DNA of 64,000 nt, taken from Xestospongia muta (Eukaryota; Porifera; Demospongiae; Haplosclerida; Petrosiidae). Below the pieces are notes generated by a model. The model saw nothing but the letters and a program-made list of their open reading frames with translations. It ran no database searches and had not been told where the DNA came from. Location: assembly GCA_963693285.1 (NCBI GenBank), contig OY848918.1, forward strand, positions 10,549,162 through 10,613,161. The letters run 5' to 3'. Below are positions 23,386 to 36,860 of this stretch, in pieces (within the stretch, counting starts at the first letter, position 1; each line of letters starts with the position of its first letter). The translations under genes were made by a program, and so were the position numbers.

Positions 23386-26300
23386 GTGAGTTAATTTTAT
23401 TGAATTGTTAATCATTAAGTCTTTAGGAATGAGTATTGCAGTACACATGTTGAATATGGAAATAAAAATACACATATAACTTGTATATGCATGCACAGTC
23501 AATTTCATTACACTAGCAAGAGTTTACTGGTTCTTGATTGTTAATTTGTTAATATTATAAAGCATACAATATTTCATACAGCAACATGTCAATTAATTAA
23601 TGTGAATAAACAATGAATACTTAGTTATTAGCAAAATAGTCAGGTTTAAATTGTTAGGTTTAAATTTAATACATTTTAGGACTGTCTAAGCTACAGTAGA
23701 CAAATAACACACTGCTACCATATACTTGTAGTATGTATATTGAAGACTGATCATTTGAAATTGCTCTCAACTCGTAAAAACTCGCCGCTCACTGCGTGGG
23801 CGTAGACTAGTATTTGCTTCGTGTGTGTGCGTGTGTTAGCTGGCAATGCACTTGGAACTACGGCAGCCGAGGACGGACATTCAAATTCCTATTTCCTATT
23901 TTGTCAGCGCACCTTCGGGTATTTGAAAATTCCAATTGACGATCAGGTTGATTGCAAATTTTACTCACCTTGACAGCCCTCTTTGCCAATAGTTGTAGCA
24001 ATAAGTACATAATATAGTAGAACCTCTTGCTGTCGTGAGACTAATGATATAGTATAGCTAGTGAATGTTACAAAAGCTACACTAAAACCTACAAAATTTA
24101 TTTAGCAAATAACGGTCTTACAAAACTCCCACTTGACATTTATGTCACTGCTACACCCATTAAGGTTAAACTGACACTTGCCACACCTATATTTTGAACA
24201 CCATCTACCAGTTTGAAGAAGTATTCATACAATCTTGTTGCCTATTTTATTCTAAGAATTTAGTTATCATGCAGTGACAGCATGACAATTGCAAACAAAC
24301 TAACATCACTACAGATATTGTAGTGAGGGTTCTGCATTTAGTCCTTTTCATTTTATTTTGTAGATATTAAATTCAATCAAAGTTCATACATGTTTGGACC
24401 TGATAACAGAGGAAAAATTATTCTGTTTCCAATTACTGTTTCCTATTTCTCTGGTACTGGCAACTACAATGTCAGGGTCAATGTTAAGATTAATCTTAAT
24501 TTGTTACCAATGCAATGTAAGGTCTTAATCATAAGAGCAATAATATTATATTTTATTTCATAAAGATGTTGGACATTTTCTTGAGACATTTTCTACGCTT
24601 GACCTTCAGTATACACCAACAACTACATCACACAACTTCTCTATGACATTAGCTTCTAGTGGAAATCAGGTTGCTCTTGAAGATGCACTAAATTTTACTC
24701 TTATGTTGTCTGTTACGTCCTCCTCCTTCAGTGGTTTTACAGTTATTGTATTGAGTTCAGCTAATGTTATAATAGATGATTTAGATGGTGAGTAAATGAG
24801 ATAGTTACATGTACATGTGTTGTTGTATACATAACAATGTTGATTATAGTCCTGAATATTAATAGAGCAATGAGAACCTTACTTAAAATCAGAATTTATT
24901 CTAATGATACTAATATTGTTATTTTATTTTACTAGTTATCAGAATAAGATTTGATAAAGGACAACTGATTCATGAAGCTCAAGAATCATCTGGACATGTG
25001 TCTGTTGTAGTTAATCGTGATACTATTTCATTTTCTACAACATTTAATGTGACTATAACTACAAGAGAGTATAGTGGAGATCCTTCAACTTTGAATCAAG
25101 ATCATTCAATAGCAACACCTAATATTGGTATGACAATAATATTATGAATCAGTGATAATTTTAACTGTTACTAGATTATGTTGATGGTCAGACAGTTACA
25201 AAGACATTTGTACAATGTAGTACAGATACTGAAAGAATATTTGAATTTACAATCATAAATGATAAAACTGTTGAATTGGATGAACTCTTTGATCTTTTTA
25301 TAACTGTTAGTGATCCTAGAGTAATTATAGTAAATGATCTGGGTTTTGTTTCAATCTCTGATGATAAAAGTAAACCTATATATTATATTGTGTGTATGGT
25401 ATATCATGTTGCTCTATAGAATTCAGTATTGGTTTTAACCAAACACAGTACACAATATATGAAGGTAAAAATATAACATTGACTGTAATAGACTATCATG
25501 GATTCACTGGTGGTCAGAATGTTGATGGAGTGCCTGAACCTCGTCTACTTGGATCTTTTCTATTATTTTTTGATATATACAGTTCAGCTGATGAAAGTTA
25601 GTATCATCTCTGGAAAAACATTATCTCATATTGTCACTATAGATGTTGACTTCACAATCAACAAAACCCTTCCTCAATTCACATACTCTCCTAATAACAC
25701 TATTAACAGTATTTCTGTACCATTTCATAGTCTTAGTGATAGTGTCCTTGAGAGATCTGAAACTGCTGTCTTAGAAATAAGACTTGTTGCAACTGAATAT
25801 TATATTCAGATTCACAATAACATTGTCCAACGTGTAACTATCACCATTTTGGATAACACTGGTAAGATTTGCATTATATAATGAAATTAATATATTATAT
25901 GGTGGTTTTGCAAAGTCTTCATAATTGAGAATATTAATTAGTTATTTTCTAGTCTACAATTTGTCAATGCATAGTTAAAATATGGCACAAAGAAATGTGT
26001 GTCACTGTCTGATTTTGCTGTGTGTGTGCATTTAAATAAAGTATTGACATATTATAATTGAATTGATCTATACAGTAAAACACTGAAGCTTTGAAGATTG
26101 TGGAGCAATTACTAAAATATGTATTAGTCAGTTGAGGCTTTATTAGTTGCTGTGTACATTAGCAACTAATATGCTTTTAATTGTTGTACTAATAATAAAC
26201 ATTTTTTGTTGTTCTTATAATGAACAATTACTTCTCATAATGGAAAGTGGAAATATATGATGATATATATGTGTGTGTGTGTGTCATTAGAATTATAAGC

Positions 26301-29300
26301 AAATAAAAATCAACTTCTAGCATCGTAGCTCCTGGGAAGAAAGTGGTTGTAAAATGTATTAACATGATTGCATCTTTCTATAGTGGCCAGAGTGAAGTTG
26401 TCTGCTAGTGAATATAACACATCAGAGTCTGCTAGAGAAGTACAGGTGTGTGTAGATTTAATCAATGCAACCCTGGAATCTGGTCAAAGGTTACAAGTAA
26501 ATTTTGTTCTTAGCAGTGGATCAGCATTGTGGAATCGTGAGAGTTGGACAACAATATTTTAATGTTTATTGAGATGCTCTTTTTTATAGAGGATTATTAT
26601 CGATTCCCTTTTCTGCCTACATATTTTAATTTTATTGCACCCAATACACAAGCATGTATTACTATTTCAATTGTGAATGACAACATCAGAGAACATTTAC
26701 TTGAGCTCTTTAATATAACATTACTACCTTATGATCCAAATACAAGTCCTACTCCAGGTTATACAGGACTAACTGTAGATACAACCCCTTCAAGTATTTG
26801 TATAGAAGATGATGATAGTAAGTTGACTTGATCAATATGTCAGTCACATTTAAATACTTGAGCAGAGGCTGAGGTTAGATTTGAACGATCACATGTCACA
26901 TTCTCTGAAGCTGATGGTGATCAAAATATCCATGTTATACTAGATGGAGGACAATTATTAAACAATAAAATTGTAGAAGTCTATGATATTAGAACAAGTA
27001 ATCACTTGCTAGAAGTCAACATACTAAAAATCAGTTATCTATTTTCTTTTTTCAGATCAAACATTTGGAATTCTTACAATTGTTAGTGGTACACCTCCTC
27101 AAAGACAAGCTGTTGTTTTTCCTGTTGTCAACAATAAAATAGCTCTGGAATTAGATAAATTGACACAACTTGGTTTAAGAAATTACAGTATACTTCCAGT
27201 AGGAAATCTATTTACTATGAATGTAACAGTTCTAGATGATGATGGTACGTAAAAAAACTGATATTAGAGCTTTGTAAAAAGTATTTCTTTCAATTTAATG
27301 TCTAACTAAACTTGCAATTATACTTTTTTAGCTACTATAGTGAACTTTGGTCATGCTACATATTTTTATAATGAAAGTCATGGTGTAGTATCAGATATTA
27401 CTGTTGAATTATCGACTGAAATTGCTCAGAACTTTACTGTTACTGTATTTGGAGGTGAATAATTTTATATTACCATTCTATATTTTGTCAATTTAGGACC
27501 TGGTACTCAACCTTCAACAGTTGAAATATCGGGTGTTGATGTAAATGAAGCTATTACATTTACAGCACATGGAACACAGTCTCAAGGACTACCTAGTTTT
27601 ATTATCATCAATGATACTGTTGCTTTGGAAACCATTGAACAGTATGGTCTTTTCTTAAGTAGTCCATCTATTACCAATGGTAATACACTGGGTCCTGGTA
27701 CAACAATATACATTATAGATAATGATGGTAAACCTTTTATGGAATGGGTAGTAACAATGAAATATTTTCATATATGTGTCTCACAGTTATTACAGTCAAT
27801 TTTGGACAGAGCTTGTATTCTTACAGTGAGAACCATGGAGTAGTATCAGATATTACTATTATATTAAGTGCTGCAATTGCTCAGAATCTTACTGTCACTG
27901 TATCTGGAGGTAATAATAAGAGTACTATAACTGTTTAATATCTAGTTACTTCAGGACCTGGTATTCAACCTTCAACTGTTGAAATATCTGGCATTAATTT
28001 AAATCAAGCTGTCACATTTACAACACATAGAGCACAGTCTCAAGGACTAGCTAGTTTTACTATCATCAATGATGTTGTTGGCCTGGAGATCATAGAACAG
28101 TTTAATCTTTCTTTAAGCAACCCTTCTATAATAAATGGTGTAATATTGAGCTCAGATGCAATAATACACATTATGGATGATGACAGTATGTTTACAATCA
28201 GTATTCCATATTTAAGTATTTTCCAACAGTCCTTAAAGTTAGCTTTGATCCAGAAGTATCCTTCTATGTGGAAGGACAATCAGATGCTTTGAGAGTTATA
28301 ATGAATTATGTCATTGCTCAAGATTTTAGTGTTGATGTCAATGGATGTAAGTCACATGATTTTGATCTCTCGTTATATATAAAGTTAGCTTCAGGACCAC
28401 AACCAAGGGTTAAAAACAATGGTCCCACTATAAGTCAAAGAGTAATGTTTACTGCTCGTGGGTTACGAGCTGTCCAAATTCCAATCAATGTTGGAGATGA
28501 TCTAGTAGCTAGAGAAGATATTGAAAGCTATCAAGTTGCTTTATCAAATCCTAGTGATGCAATGGTCATTCTGGGAACATCTGCCACCATCAACATTAGT
28601 GACTCTGATTGTAAATAATCTTTTAATAAAGTATCTATCTTGATTACGACTCTTTACAGTTGCCAATATTACTTTTGAAAAGCCTCAATATGTTTTTCTT
28701 GAGAATGCAGGACTTACAATGGTTGTGACTGTCATCTTGGACAAAGAAATTGCTGAAGAACTTTCTGCAAATGTTGTCGGATGTAAGCCTTCTTTTGTGT
28801 AAATTTTGTTTTATTTATACACAGATCCAAGTGAACTACCTCCTAGAATTGTTAATTCAGGCAGTATTGTTGACTATAATATAACATTTCTACAATTTGA
28901 TAATAGTATTGTAAGTTATAACTAGCTACTCATATCTATATTACTAAATATTCATCTCTTACATTCATAGATTAACATAAGGAAAGTAATTCCTGTACAA
29001 ATTGTCAATGATTCAACTTTTGGAGAACGTGATCAAATGTATGATTTGACATTAACTGAAGTACCTACTGGACTGGGAACCAAACATGTTAACAAATATC
29101 CTTATGAGAAGACAACAATTGTGATTATTGATGATGATGGTGAGCACTAGTGACAGTCTAACCTAACATGTTATGTACATTTCATTTATAGTGGCTCATG
29201 TTTTCTTTGAGTCAAGCGAGACTTCATCACTAGAGTCTAATCAAGGGGCTTATATCACTGTGGTTCTCACTGGTAATATATCTCACAATCTTTCAGTAGA

Positions 29301-32300
29301 TATGGTTGATGACAATGGTATGTCATTTAATAGTAGTTATAATATATCTCTTGACATTATATTATCTGTATATGATCATTACTAAGGCTGATAACAAAAG
29401 TAAACTCAATACTTTATACTTTATTTAGGTCAACTTGTAAGTACACTTATATTCCAACCAATGATTAGTGTTGGATCAATGCAAACAATGAGCTTATTTG
29501 TGCCATATCCTGATGACATGATTGCTCTTGAACCTGATGAATATTTTAACTATTACTTGATGAATCCAATAGATGTTATCATCAGTTCACCTAACACCAC
29601 CCGACATCGTCTTGTTGATGATGATGGTACATCTAATATGACTTAATTTATCATGTCTATACTTTCTTAGTGCTTACTGTTACATTTGTCCAGTCTGTAT
29701 ATAATTTCAATGAAAGAGATCAATCAGTCTACATTGAGGCAAAAATTTCTAATCCAATAGCACATACATTCACAGTGTCTACAATTTCAAGTAAATCAGT
29801 TATTTCCTTTTAATACAATTAGAGTATGCTTAATGTATTTATTTATTTGATGTATTTTATTTCTATAGTTGGACCAAAGCAACCACTTATTCATATCTCT
29901 GGTCCAAGCTTTAATGACACATTAATATTTCAGTCAAATGGAAGTCAGATACTTCATATTCATGATACTATACATGATGATGGTATTGCTTTGGAAGATG
30001 TAGAGACATATTACATTCAATTTGTGAGTCCTAATCCAGATACCAGTGTCAATTCTTATATCAGAATTGGCAATGATACAATGATTTCAATAATCAGCGA
30101 TGACAGTGAGTTAAATATAGGAGTTAAATTATTACACATGAGGATATTACATTACATTTTTATAATACTCAGCTTTATAGCAATTGTAATCAATTTATTT
30201 TGTGTATATCTCTTCTTTAGTTGTTACCATGAATTTTGGTCAGAGTATATATTCTTATAGTGAGAATCATGGAGTAGTATCAGATATTACTATTGCATTA
30301 AGTACAGCAATTGCTCAAAGTCTTACTGTCACTATATCTGGAGGTAATGACAAATGTGCTATAACTGTTTAATATCTAGTTACTTTAGGACCTGGTACTA
30401 AACTTTCAACTGTTGCAATATCTGGTGTTGATGTAAATGAAGCTATCATATTTATAGAACATGGATCTAAATCTCAAGGGCTACCTAGTTTTATTATCAT
30501 CAATGATACTGTTGCCCTGGAAACCATAGAACAATACAATCTTTCCTTTAGTAACCCTTCCATAACTAATGGTGTCACACTAGGTCCAAGTACAACAATA
30601 CAAATTATAGATGATGATGGTAAGTAATTATGAAGTGTATATTAACTACTTTCTGTAATAAATGCAACCATCATTGAATTAATAAATTGTATCAAAAATT
30701 TATCATTTTTCTGATTATCCATTAAATGCATTCATTTTTCTATATCTCTTCAGCTGTTATAGTCAATTTTGGTCAGAGCTTGTATTCTTACAGTGAGAAT
30801 CATGGAATAGTATCAGATATTACTATTATATTAAATAATGCAATTGCTCAAAGTCTTACTGTCACTATATCTGGAGGTAACGATAAGTGTACTGTAACTG
30901 TTTAATATCTTTTTACTTTAGGACCTGGTACTCAACCTTCAACAGTTGAAATATCTGGTGTTGATGTAAATGAAGCTATTACATTTGTGACACGTGGTTC
31001 TAAATTTCAAAGATTACCTAGTTTTACTATTATTAATGATACTGTTGCTCTTGAGATCACAGAACAATATGGTTTTTCTTTTAGTAACCCTTCCATAACT
31101 AATGGTGTCACACTAGGTCCAAATACAACAATACATATTATGGATGATGATGGTAATAACACTAGTACAATAGTGGAACCTCTCATAAGTACCTTTTAAA
31201 TTACAGATAGCCTTTTTATTGAGAGCACTAACTCTAGTTCTAAATAACTTTGTTTTATGCTAGCATTTATATAAGGACATTATCATTGTTTTAATTATAG
31301 CATCAGTGTTCAACATAGGGAAATGCTTATAAAAAATAAAAATGTATAATATCATAACCTTATTAATTATTGTCTTAATTATAAATTATCTCTGTTTAGC
31401 TGTTACAGTGACTTTTGGTCAAAGCTTGTATTCTTACAGTGAGAATCATGGATTAGTATCAGATATTACTATTATATTAAGTAATGTAATAGCTCAAAGT
31501 CTTACTGTCACTGTATCTGGAGGTAATAAACTTATTACTCTCTACACTCTGTAATATTTTCTTTAGGACCAGGCATCCAGTCTTCAACAGTTGAAATATC
31601 TGGTGTCAATGTAAATAATACAGTCACATTTATAGCACAAGGATCAACACATCAAGAATTGCCCACTTTTACTATCATCAATGATACTGTTCCCTTGGAG
31701 TCCACTGAACAATATAATCTTTCCATTAGCTATCCCTCTATAACCAGTAGTGTAACACTGGGCCCAGATACAATAATTTACATTATAGATGATGATGGTA
31801 ATGAAAAGATCACAGTATACATGTATCATTTACTTAATGAGTACAATAATATTTACTAAGAATAATTGAAATAGCTCTCCACTAGTACTACAAAATTTTC
31901 CTCATTCTAATCTTTATGTTGTCTGTATTATTTCTAGTTGTTCCACTGATTGTTCGTCACTCTAAACTAACTGCTACAAACATACCACTTAGTCATGGAA
32001 CACAAATACCTCCTAATGTTACTATTGATGTTGGACAAGATGCTATAGTAGCTAATGGTACAACTGTTCTTATTAGATGTAATATAACACAAGTTAGTGA
32101 TTAGTTTGTGTTCTATAAAGTATTAAGTGATATTGTGATTTCATTAGGGTAGTCCTCCTCTATATTTGAAATGGTACAAAGATGGTTCACAATTTCTAAG
32201 TGGTGATTCAGATCCTGGTACTTTGAGACTGAATCTAGTTGCTGTAGGAAATACTGGTATATATGAATGCCGTGTCAGCAATGCTTATGGCAGTGATTCT

Positions 32301-35300
32301 GTTAACTCTATACTCAGTGTTTATGGTGAGTAAGATGTGGTCAATTCATCATCTAATAAACCTAAGGAGCAAATATACTATTATATACTTCAATGATAAT
32401 ATACAAGTAATAGTCTCATGTGGTCAAATAGACAATTACATATATATTAATATTTTAATTAACAAAATATACATGTGGTGAGTAAAATCGTTCTAAATGA
32501 GGTCATTATTTCAAGAGTTGGATGAACATATACAATTAGGCATATACTGTCAATTTGTTTTAATGCATTATTATTGATTTTTACATTTTTACAGTATAGT
32601 AATTTTAATGCTGACAATGTATTCATTTGTTGAAACATATGTATGTCCATATGTATTTTCTTACATTTTAATCTTATCTGTTTTATTACTTAGAGAATTA
32701 TTCAGTTTTACAATAAACACAGTATATTAATACACTTTAATAGGCAATAGGCTTAAAAGAATTTGGTTTACTCTCTTCTTTTTTTAGTTAATGCAGACAT
32801 ATTGAACAAAACTGGAGGATTTGTTACCAAACATAAAGGACAAAATGTGACATTCAACTGTACTGCTGATGGTGTTCCACGACCTGTTATTGTATGGACA
32901 AAAAATGGACAACTTTTATTGAACACAAGCAGAGTAACAATTCTATCATCAAAGGAGTCCAATGGTTTTCAAACAAACTATATTCCTGTTACAAGTGTGA
33001 TGACAATCACAAACTTACGAGGAAATGATAATGGTAGCTACTCTTGTCGAGCTGATAACAAAGTAAAAACTGGAGTTGTTTTAATGACACCATATGTACT
33101 CCAAGTAGTTGAATGTAAGTGACTTAAAGTGATTTTCATTTTTAATTATCTATTTTCAGCTTTACCAACAAACTACTGTTTAAATTCTCCTTGTGGTGAA
33201 CATGGTAAATGTCACAGTTTGAGTAATGGATATGTGTGTGATTGTTCTAGTGGATATACTGGTATTAACTGTGAACAAGGTAAGTTTATATGATACAATG
33301 TATACTGTATTACATTATCTTTATATAGTTGTGGTAATCTACATTTTACCAGAAATTACAAAACCACCTAGGAATACATCAGGGAATCTTTATTCCACTG
33401 TTAACCTTACTTGTAGAGCTACTGGTAGTCCTATTCCTACTATTTTGTGGTATAAAGATGATGTGTTAATTCCAAATGACAACAATGATCCTTCTGTATT
33501 GATGTTTACTGAACTGAATTTAAATGATAGAGGATTCTATCATTGTGAAGCTAAGAGTATAATTAGAGGAACTATTACTTCAGTGAACTCTTCAAGTGTT
33601 TTACTAAACATTTCTGGTATTAATTAAGATAAAGAGATAAGTGTTTTATTGACAATTTAATATTCAATATAGATGTTGTTCAATATAAAGCTGAAATGAA
33701 AATATCAGATGATTTCGAGACAAGCAATAGGACTATATTGGAAATAATTCGGGATATCATTAATCAGGTACTGTCCATCATCAATAAGAAAGCTGTGTGT
33801 ATATATAATTATATATATATATTGTGTATTTTTCATTTAACAGAGTAACAGTTTACTTTCTGGTAGCAGTCTTTCTAAGACTTCAAATACTTCCTTTTTA
33901 TTCATACAACTTCTTGATTTAAATAACATGAAGTAAGTGTGTACTTTAGACTAGTTACATAATTTGTTCTCTCCCTTAATTTACAGCTACACTGCACAAC
34001 TTAATACAATTCCTATTGTTGTTACTTTGGTAACAAAGAATGAAGCTACTGAACAACTCAGAGTTGGAGTACAACAACAATTGACTGCACTAAGTGTACA
34101 AATCAATGTTAATATTTCATTACATGAAGTGGACAGATTTGGTATGTCAATATCATTAACATAATGAATATTGATAATTTTATCAAGATGGTTGTCCTGC
34201 TAGCAATACTACTATACCATCACATTCTGGTAGACAAGATCTTAATATCATTATTTTGTGGTCTGAAGCTAATATTGGAGTACAAGTCATGAGAAGCTGT
34301 CCTTGTGGTAACAAGAGGTCAGAAGGAGGAGGGATTCTTCAAGCTACTAGATATTGTGGAGGAGACTTCACCAGTGGAGCTCTGTGGGCTGAACCAAATG
34401 TAGCAGCTTGTAATTTTAGTGATCTAACTCGTGAAATATGCAGTCTAAGAAATGTTTGTCAATATATTCAACTGTAATATTATTGATTTAAACTATTACA
34501 TTTGTTAAGGCACCAGTTACAAAAAAAGTTAAACAACTGGAGAACCTCACCAGTAATAGTAGATTAGACTCTACTGAAGTGATAGCAAGTGTGAGTGTCC
34601 TGATAACAGCTACAGAAGATGTTTCTGGAAATTTTACTGTAAGACCTCTCATATAATTGTTCTTACAAACTATTTATTATTATATTTATAGTTGTCTACT
34701 ACATTTTTGGAAGTTGTTGACAATATTTTAAATGTTAATCAAGACACTTTACAGACTAGCCAAGTAAAATCTAACACATCAGCTAAGTCAGTTAGCTTTG
34801 TATATTATCAGAGATCAATATTGTCTTTTTACATATAGAATGTTAGAAGCTATTGAGTCAGTTGTAGAAGGTATACCAATTACTAATATTACTGAACCAG
34901 TTATAATAACACAAAAATCATTTGCTGTATCTGTACAACAAGTGAATATTAAAGAATTTACACAATCTGGTCAAAGATTCAGTGTAAATTATAGAGGGTT
35001 TTCAGATGGAAATCAAACTCTTAATTCTAATGATTTAGTATTTGGAACAACTAGTAAACAACCAACAGCAGCTATCAGTTTACCAACCAATTTACTGAGT
35101 AGAGTTTCAAATATTACTAATAATACTAGAATCACTCATTCAGTCTTCACTACTGACTCTCTATTTCTGAGGAGAATTAATAACTTTCTTGAGATTGGTA
35201 GTGTCATCATCTCAACTACTGTTGTAGGAACAGATACAATAAGTGGACTGGATCCTCCAGTAGGTCTTAGTTTCTTGATTAATCCAGTAAATATTGTGAT

Positions 35301-36860
35301 ATGTGTTTCATAACCGTCATTGTAATTTTGTTATAGAATTTAAATGGATCATCTCCACAATGTTCATTTTGGAATCAATCTTTAGACAGTAAATTGAATT
35401 AGTTATTGTGTTAAGATAACTGTTCCTGTTAGATGGATATGGAGACTGGTCTAACAAAGGATGTCATAACACTAGTAATAATAAAACAGAAATTCTATGT
35501 GAATGCAATCATCTTACTAACTTTGCTATATTAATGGTTAATAATGAAATAATTAATGTTGTTATTTAGTATTATAATTTATAGGATGTATCTCCTGTTA
35601 TTAATGAACCAATAGAACAAACTGGACTGACATTGTTCTTAGATTCTGTGACTTACATTGGTATCATTGTCTCTATCTTTTGTCTGACTATTACTATCAT
35701 CTCTTACTTAGCTAACAAGTATGTTATTAATTCATATTGACTTTATTATGTTGTCCTGATAGGAAACTACGTACTTCTGATCATGGACAACTTCTTCTTA
35801 ACTTGTGTTTTGGTTTAATGGGTCTCTATATTGCCTTTATTCTTGCTGTCCACAGTCGTACTATCCCTGTTCTCTGTGCTGCTACAGCTGCTGTATTACA
35901 GTATTTCTTTTTAGTGACTTTCATGATCATGGCTGCTGAGGCTATCAACTTGTATATGAATTTAGTGATTGTCCTTGGAAGAAAAATTCATCGTTTTGTC
36001 TTAAAAGCTACCATATCATCATGGAGTAAGTATTTAATATCATCAGTATGATATACTATATAACTATTTCTTACTTGTAGTTACTCCATTGTTCATTGTC
36101 TTGTTCTGTTTTGCTCCCAATTATAAAAACTACTTGAGTGATCATTTGTAAGTACATTAGTTATGTTTGTATATAAAATGTCTACATTTTATTATTATAT
36201 AGTTGTCGTGCCTTTAATGAACCATACTATATTGGTATGATAGTTCCATTTCTGATCATCTATTTGTTCAATTGGGTGGTATTCATTATCATCATTGTTT
36301 CTCTTCTACGAAAAAGCTTCCAGTCTGATATCAAAACAAAGAACAATAATAACATAACATTTGTTCGTCAACAACTTATTATAACTGTAACTTTGTCTAT
36401 CTTGCTTGGTCTGGGATGGGGTATTGGACTTTTAGCCACTCAAGATATTCATACCAATAAGACAGTACGAGATCTGTTTGCTGCATTGTTTGTGATCATC
36501 ACTGGTTTTCATGGTCTATTTATTTTTATAACACATTGTCTTCGTTCTGAACAAGTAAGGATTACTTGGAAACGATGGTTCTATGGTGTTACAGGCAAAG
36601 ACTTTAATGAACTCACATCTGCAATTTTTACCAAACAAAAAAAACATGTCCCTGGTACAACAGGCAGTTCAACTATCAGACCACAAGAGGAGAATTTATC
36701 TGAGATAGCTTTAAAGAGTATGAAGACAGAATCAAAGATAGAAGGTGTCACGTCTGCTGAGACAACATTTACTGAAGATCAAAATAAAAAGAAAATTGTG
36801 GAAGCTGAAGAAGAGAAACGGTATCAGTCACAAAGTGTGTCTAACACCCAGGATTCATAA
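23043..36860 (+). CDS. Gene 3: adhesion GPCR with 14 Calx-beta domains, Ig, EGF, HRM, GAIN/GPS, 7TM
   Basis: A 49-exon model with compatible phases throughout and a summed coding length of 8,877 nt (2,958 residues). Order: signal peptide, six-Cys module, 14 Calx-beta domains, two Ig, one EGF, one Ig, an uncharacterised region, HRM, GAIN with a GPS cleavage motif (CNHLTNF), seven membrane helices and a tail of about 100 residues. It should act at the cell surface as a self-cleaving adhesion receptor. A Calx-beta array on an adhesion GPCR is known from vertebrate ADGRV1, but that protein lacks this Ig/EGF/HRM set, so similarity may be architectural only. Intron 2 (978 bp) holds a GC-rich island. 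An intact single-pass TM cassette lies 1.4 kb beyond the stop. Weakest points: exon 18 start, exon 36 start and the exon 40 donor. Confidence 0.85.
23765..24000. repeat. GC-richer island in gene 3 intron 2
   Basis: This segment (ACTCGCCGCTCACTGCGTGG, CGGCAGCCGAGGACGGAC) is clearly more GC-rich and CpG-rich than everything around it. It looks like an inserted element or a small non-coding unit. No frame or terminal repeats could be supported. Confidence 0.35.
24364..27244 (+). CDS. Gene 3 exons 3-12: Calx-beta domains 1-5
   Basis: Exons 24364-24516, 24566-24787, 24936-25127, 25175-25369, 25420-25596, 25643-25861, 26384-26536, 26590-26817, 26866-26997 and 27056-27244. They are two-exon Calx-beta domains parallel to domains 1-5 of genes 1 and 4. 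The exon-9 equivalent (26384-26536, 153 nt) is intact here. The donor of exon 11 is GTAATC. Confidence 0.85.
27332..31797 (+). CDS. Gene 3 exons 13-31: Calx-beta domains 6-14
   Basis: Exons 27332-27454, 27497-27727, 27787-27909, 27955-28185, 28230-28346, 28389-28610, 28660-28782, 28825-28910, 28971-29139, 29192-29317, 29429-29626, 29671-29790, 29869-30105, 30221-30343, 30389-30619, 30754-30876, 30922-31152, 31400-31522 and 31567-31797. Domains 6, 7 and 12-14 are the near-identical YSENHG type (123 + 231 nt). Domains 8-11 are older, divergent forms found only in this gene. Introns are mostly 43-140 bp. The 42-bp intron at 28347-28388 is in frame and stop-free and may instead be coding. Confidence 0.82.
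31938..33616 (+). CDS. Gene 3 exons 32-36: Ig, Ig, EGF, Ig
   Basis: Exons 31938-32092 and 32148-32325 make Ig1 (LIRCNITQ, LKWYKDG, TGIYECRVSNAYG). 32788-33114 is Ig2 (FNCTADGVPRPVIVWTKNG, GSYSCRADN). 33160-33279 is an EGF domain with six cysteines (NYCLNSPCGEHGKC, YVCDCSSGYTGINCE). 33353-33616 is Ig3 (LTCRATGSPIPTILWYKDD, GFYHCEAKS); an alternative start at 33329 is also in phase. Confidence 0.88.
33673..35536 (+). CDS. Gene 3 exons 37-45: HRM and GAIN/GPS
   Basis: Exons 33673-33767, 33844-33932, 33987-34141, 34188-34453, 34510-34638, 34692-34786, 34839-35286, 35337-35388 and 35433-35536. The first three encode a region of unknown fold, possibly SEA-like. The fourth encodes an HRM (CPCGNK, TRYCGGDF, GALWAEPNVAACNF). 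The rest form the GAIN domain, ending in the GPS: CSFWNQSLD, GDWSNKGCHN, LCECNHLTNFAILM. The HL/T cleavage site and the flanking Cys and Trp residues are present, so autoproteolysis is expected. The exon 40 donor (GTTTGT) is an estimate. Confidence 0.85.
35585..36860 (+). CDS. Gene 3 exons 46-49: 7TM domain and tail
   Basis: Exons 35585-35718 (TM1, DSVTYIGIIVSIFCLTITII), 35763-36025 (TM2-TM4, with the TM3 Cys in PVLCAATAAVLQYFF), 36081-36147 and 36203-36860 (TM5-TM7 and tail). The second-loop Cys (SDHFCRAFNEP) and the TM6 motif LGLGWGIGLLA are typical of adhesion GPCRs. The tail of about 100 residues is hydrophilic and ends QSVSNTQDS. A relic of the same tail lies at 2933-3208. Confidence 0.92.
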
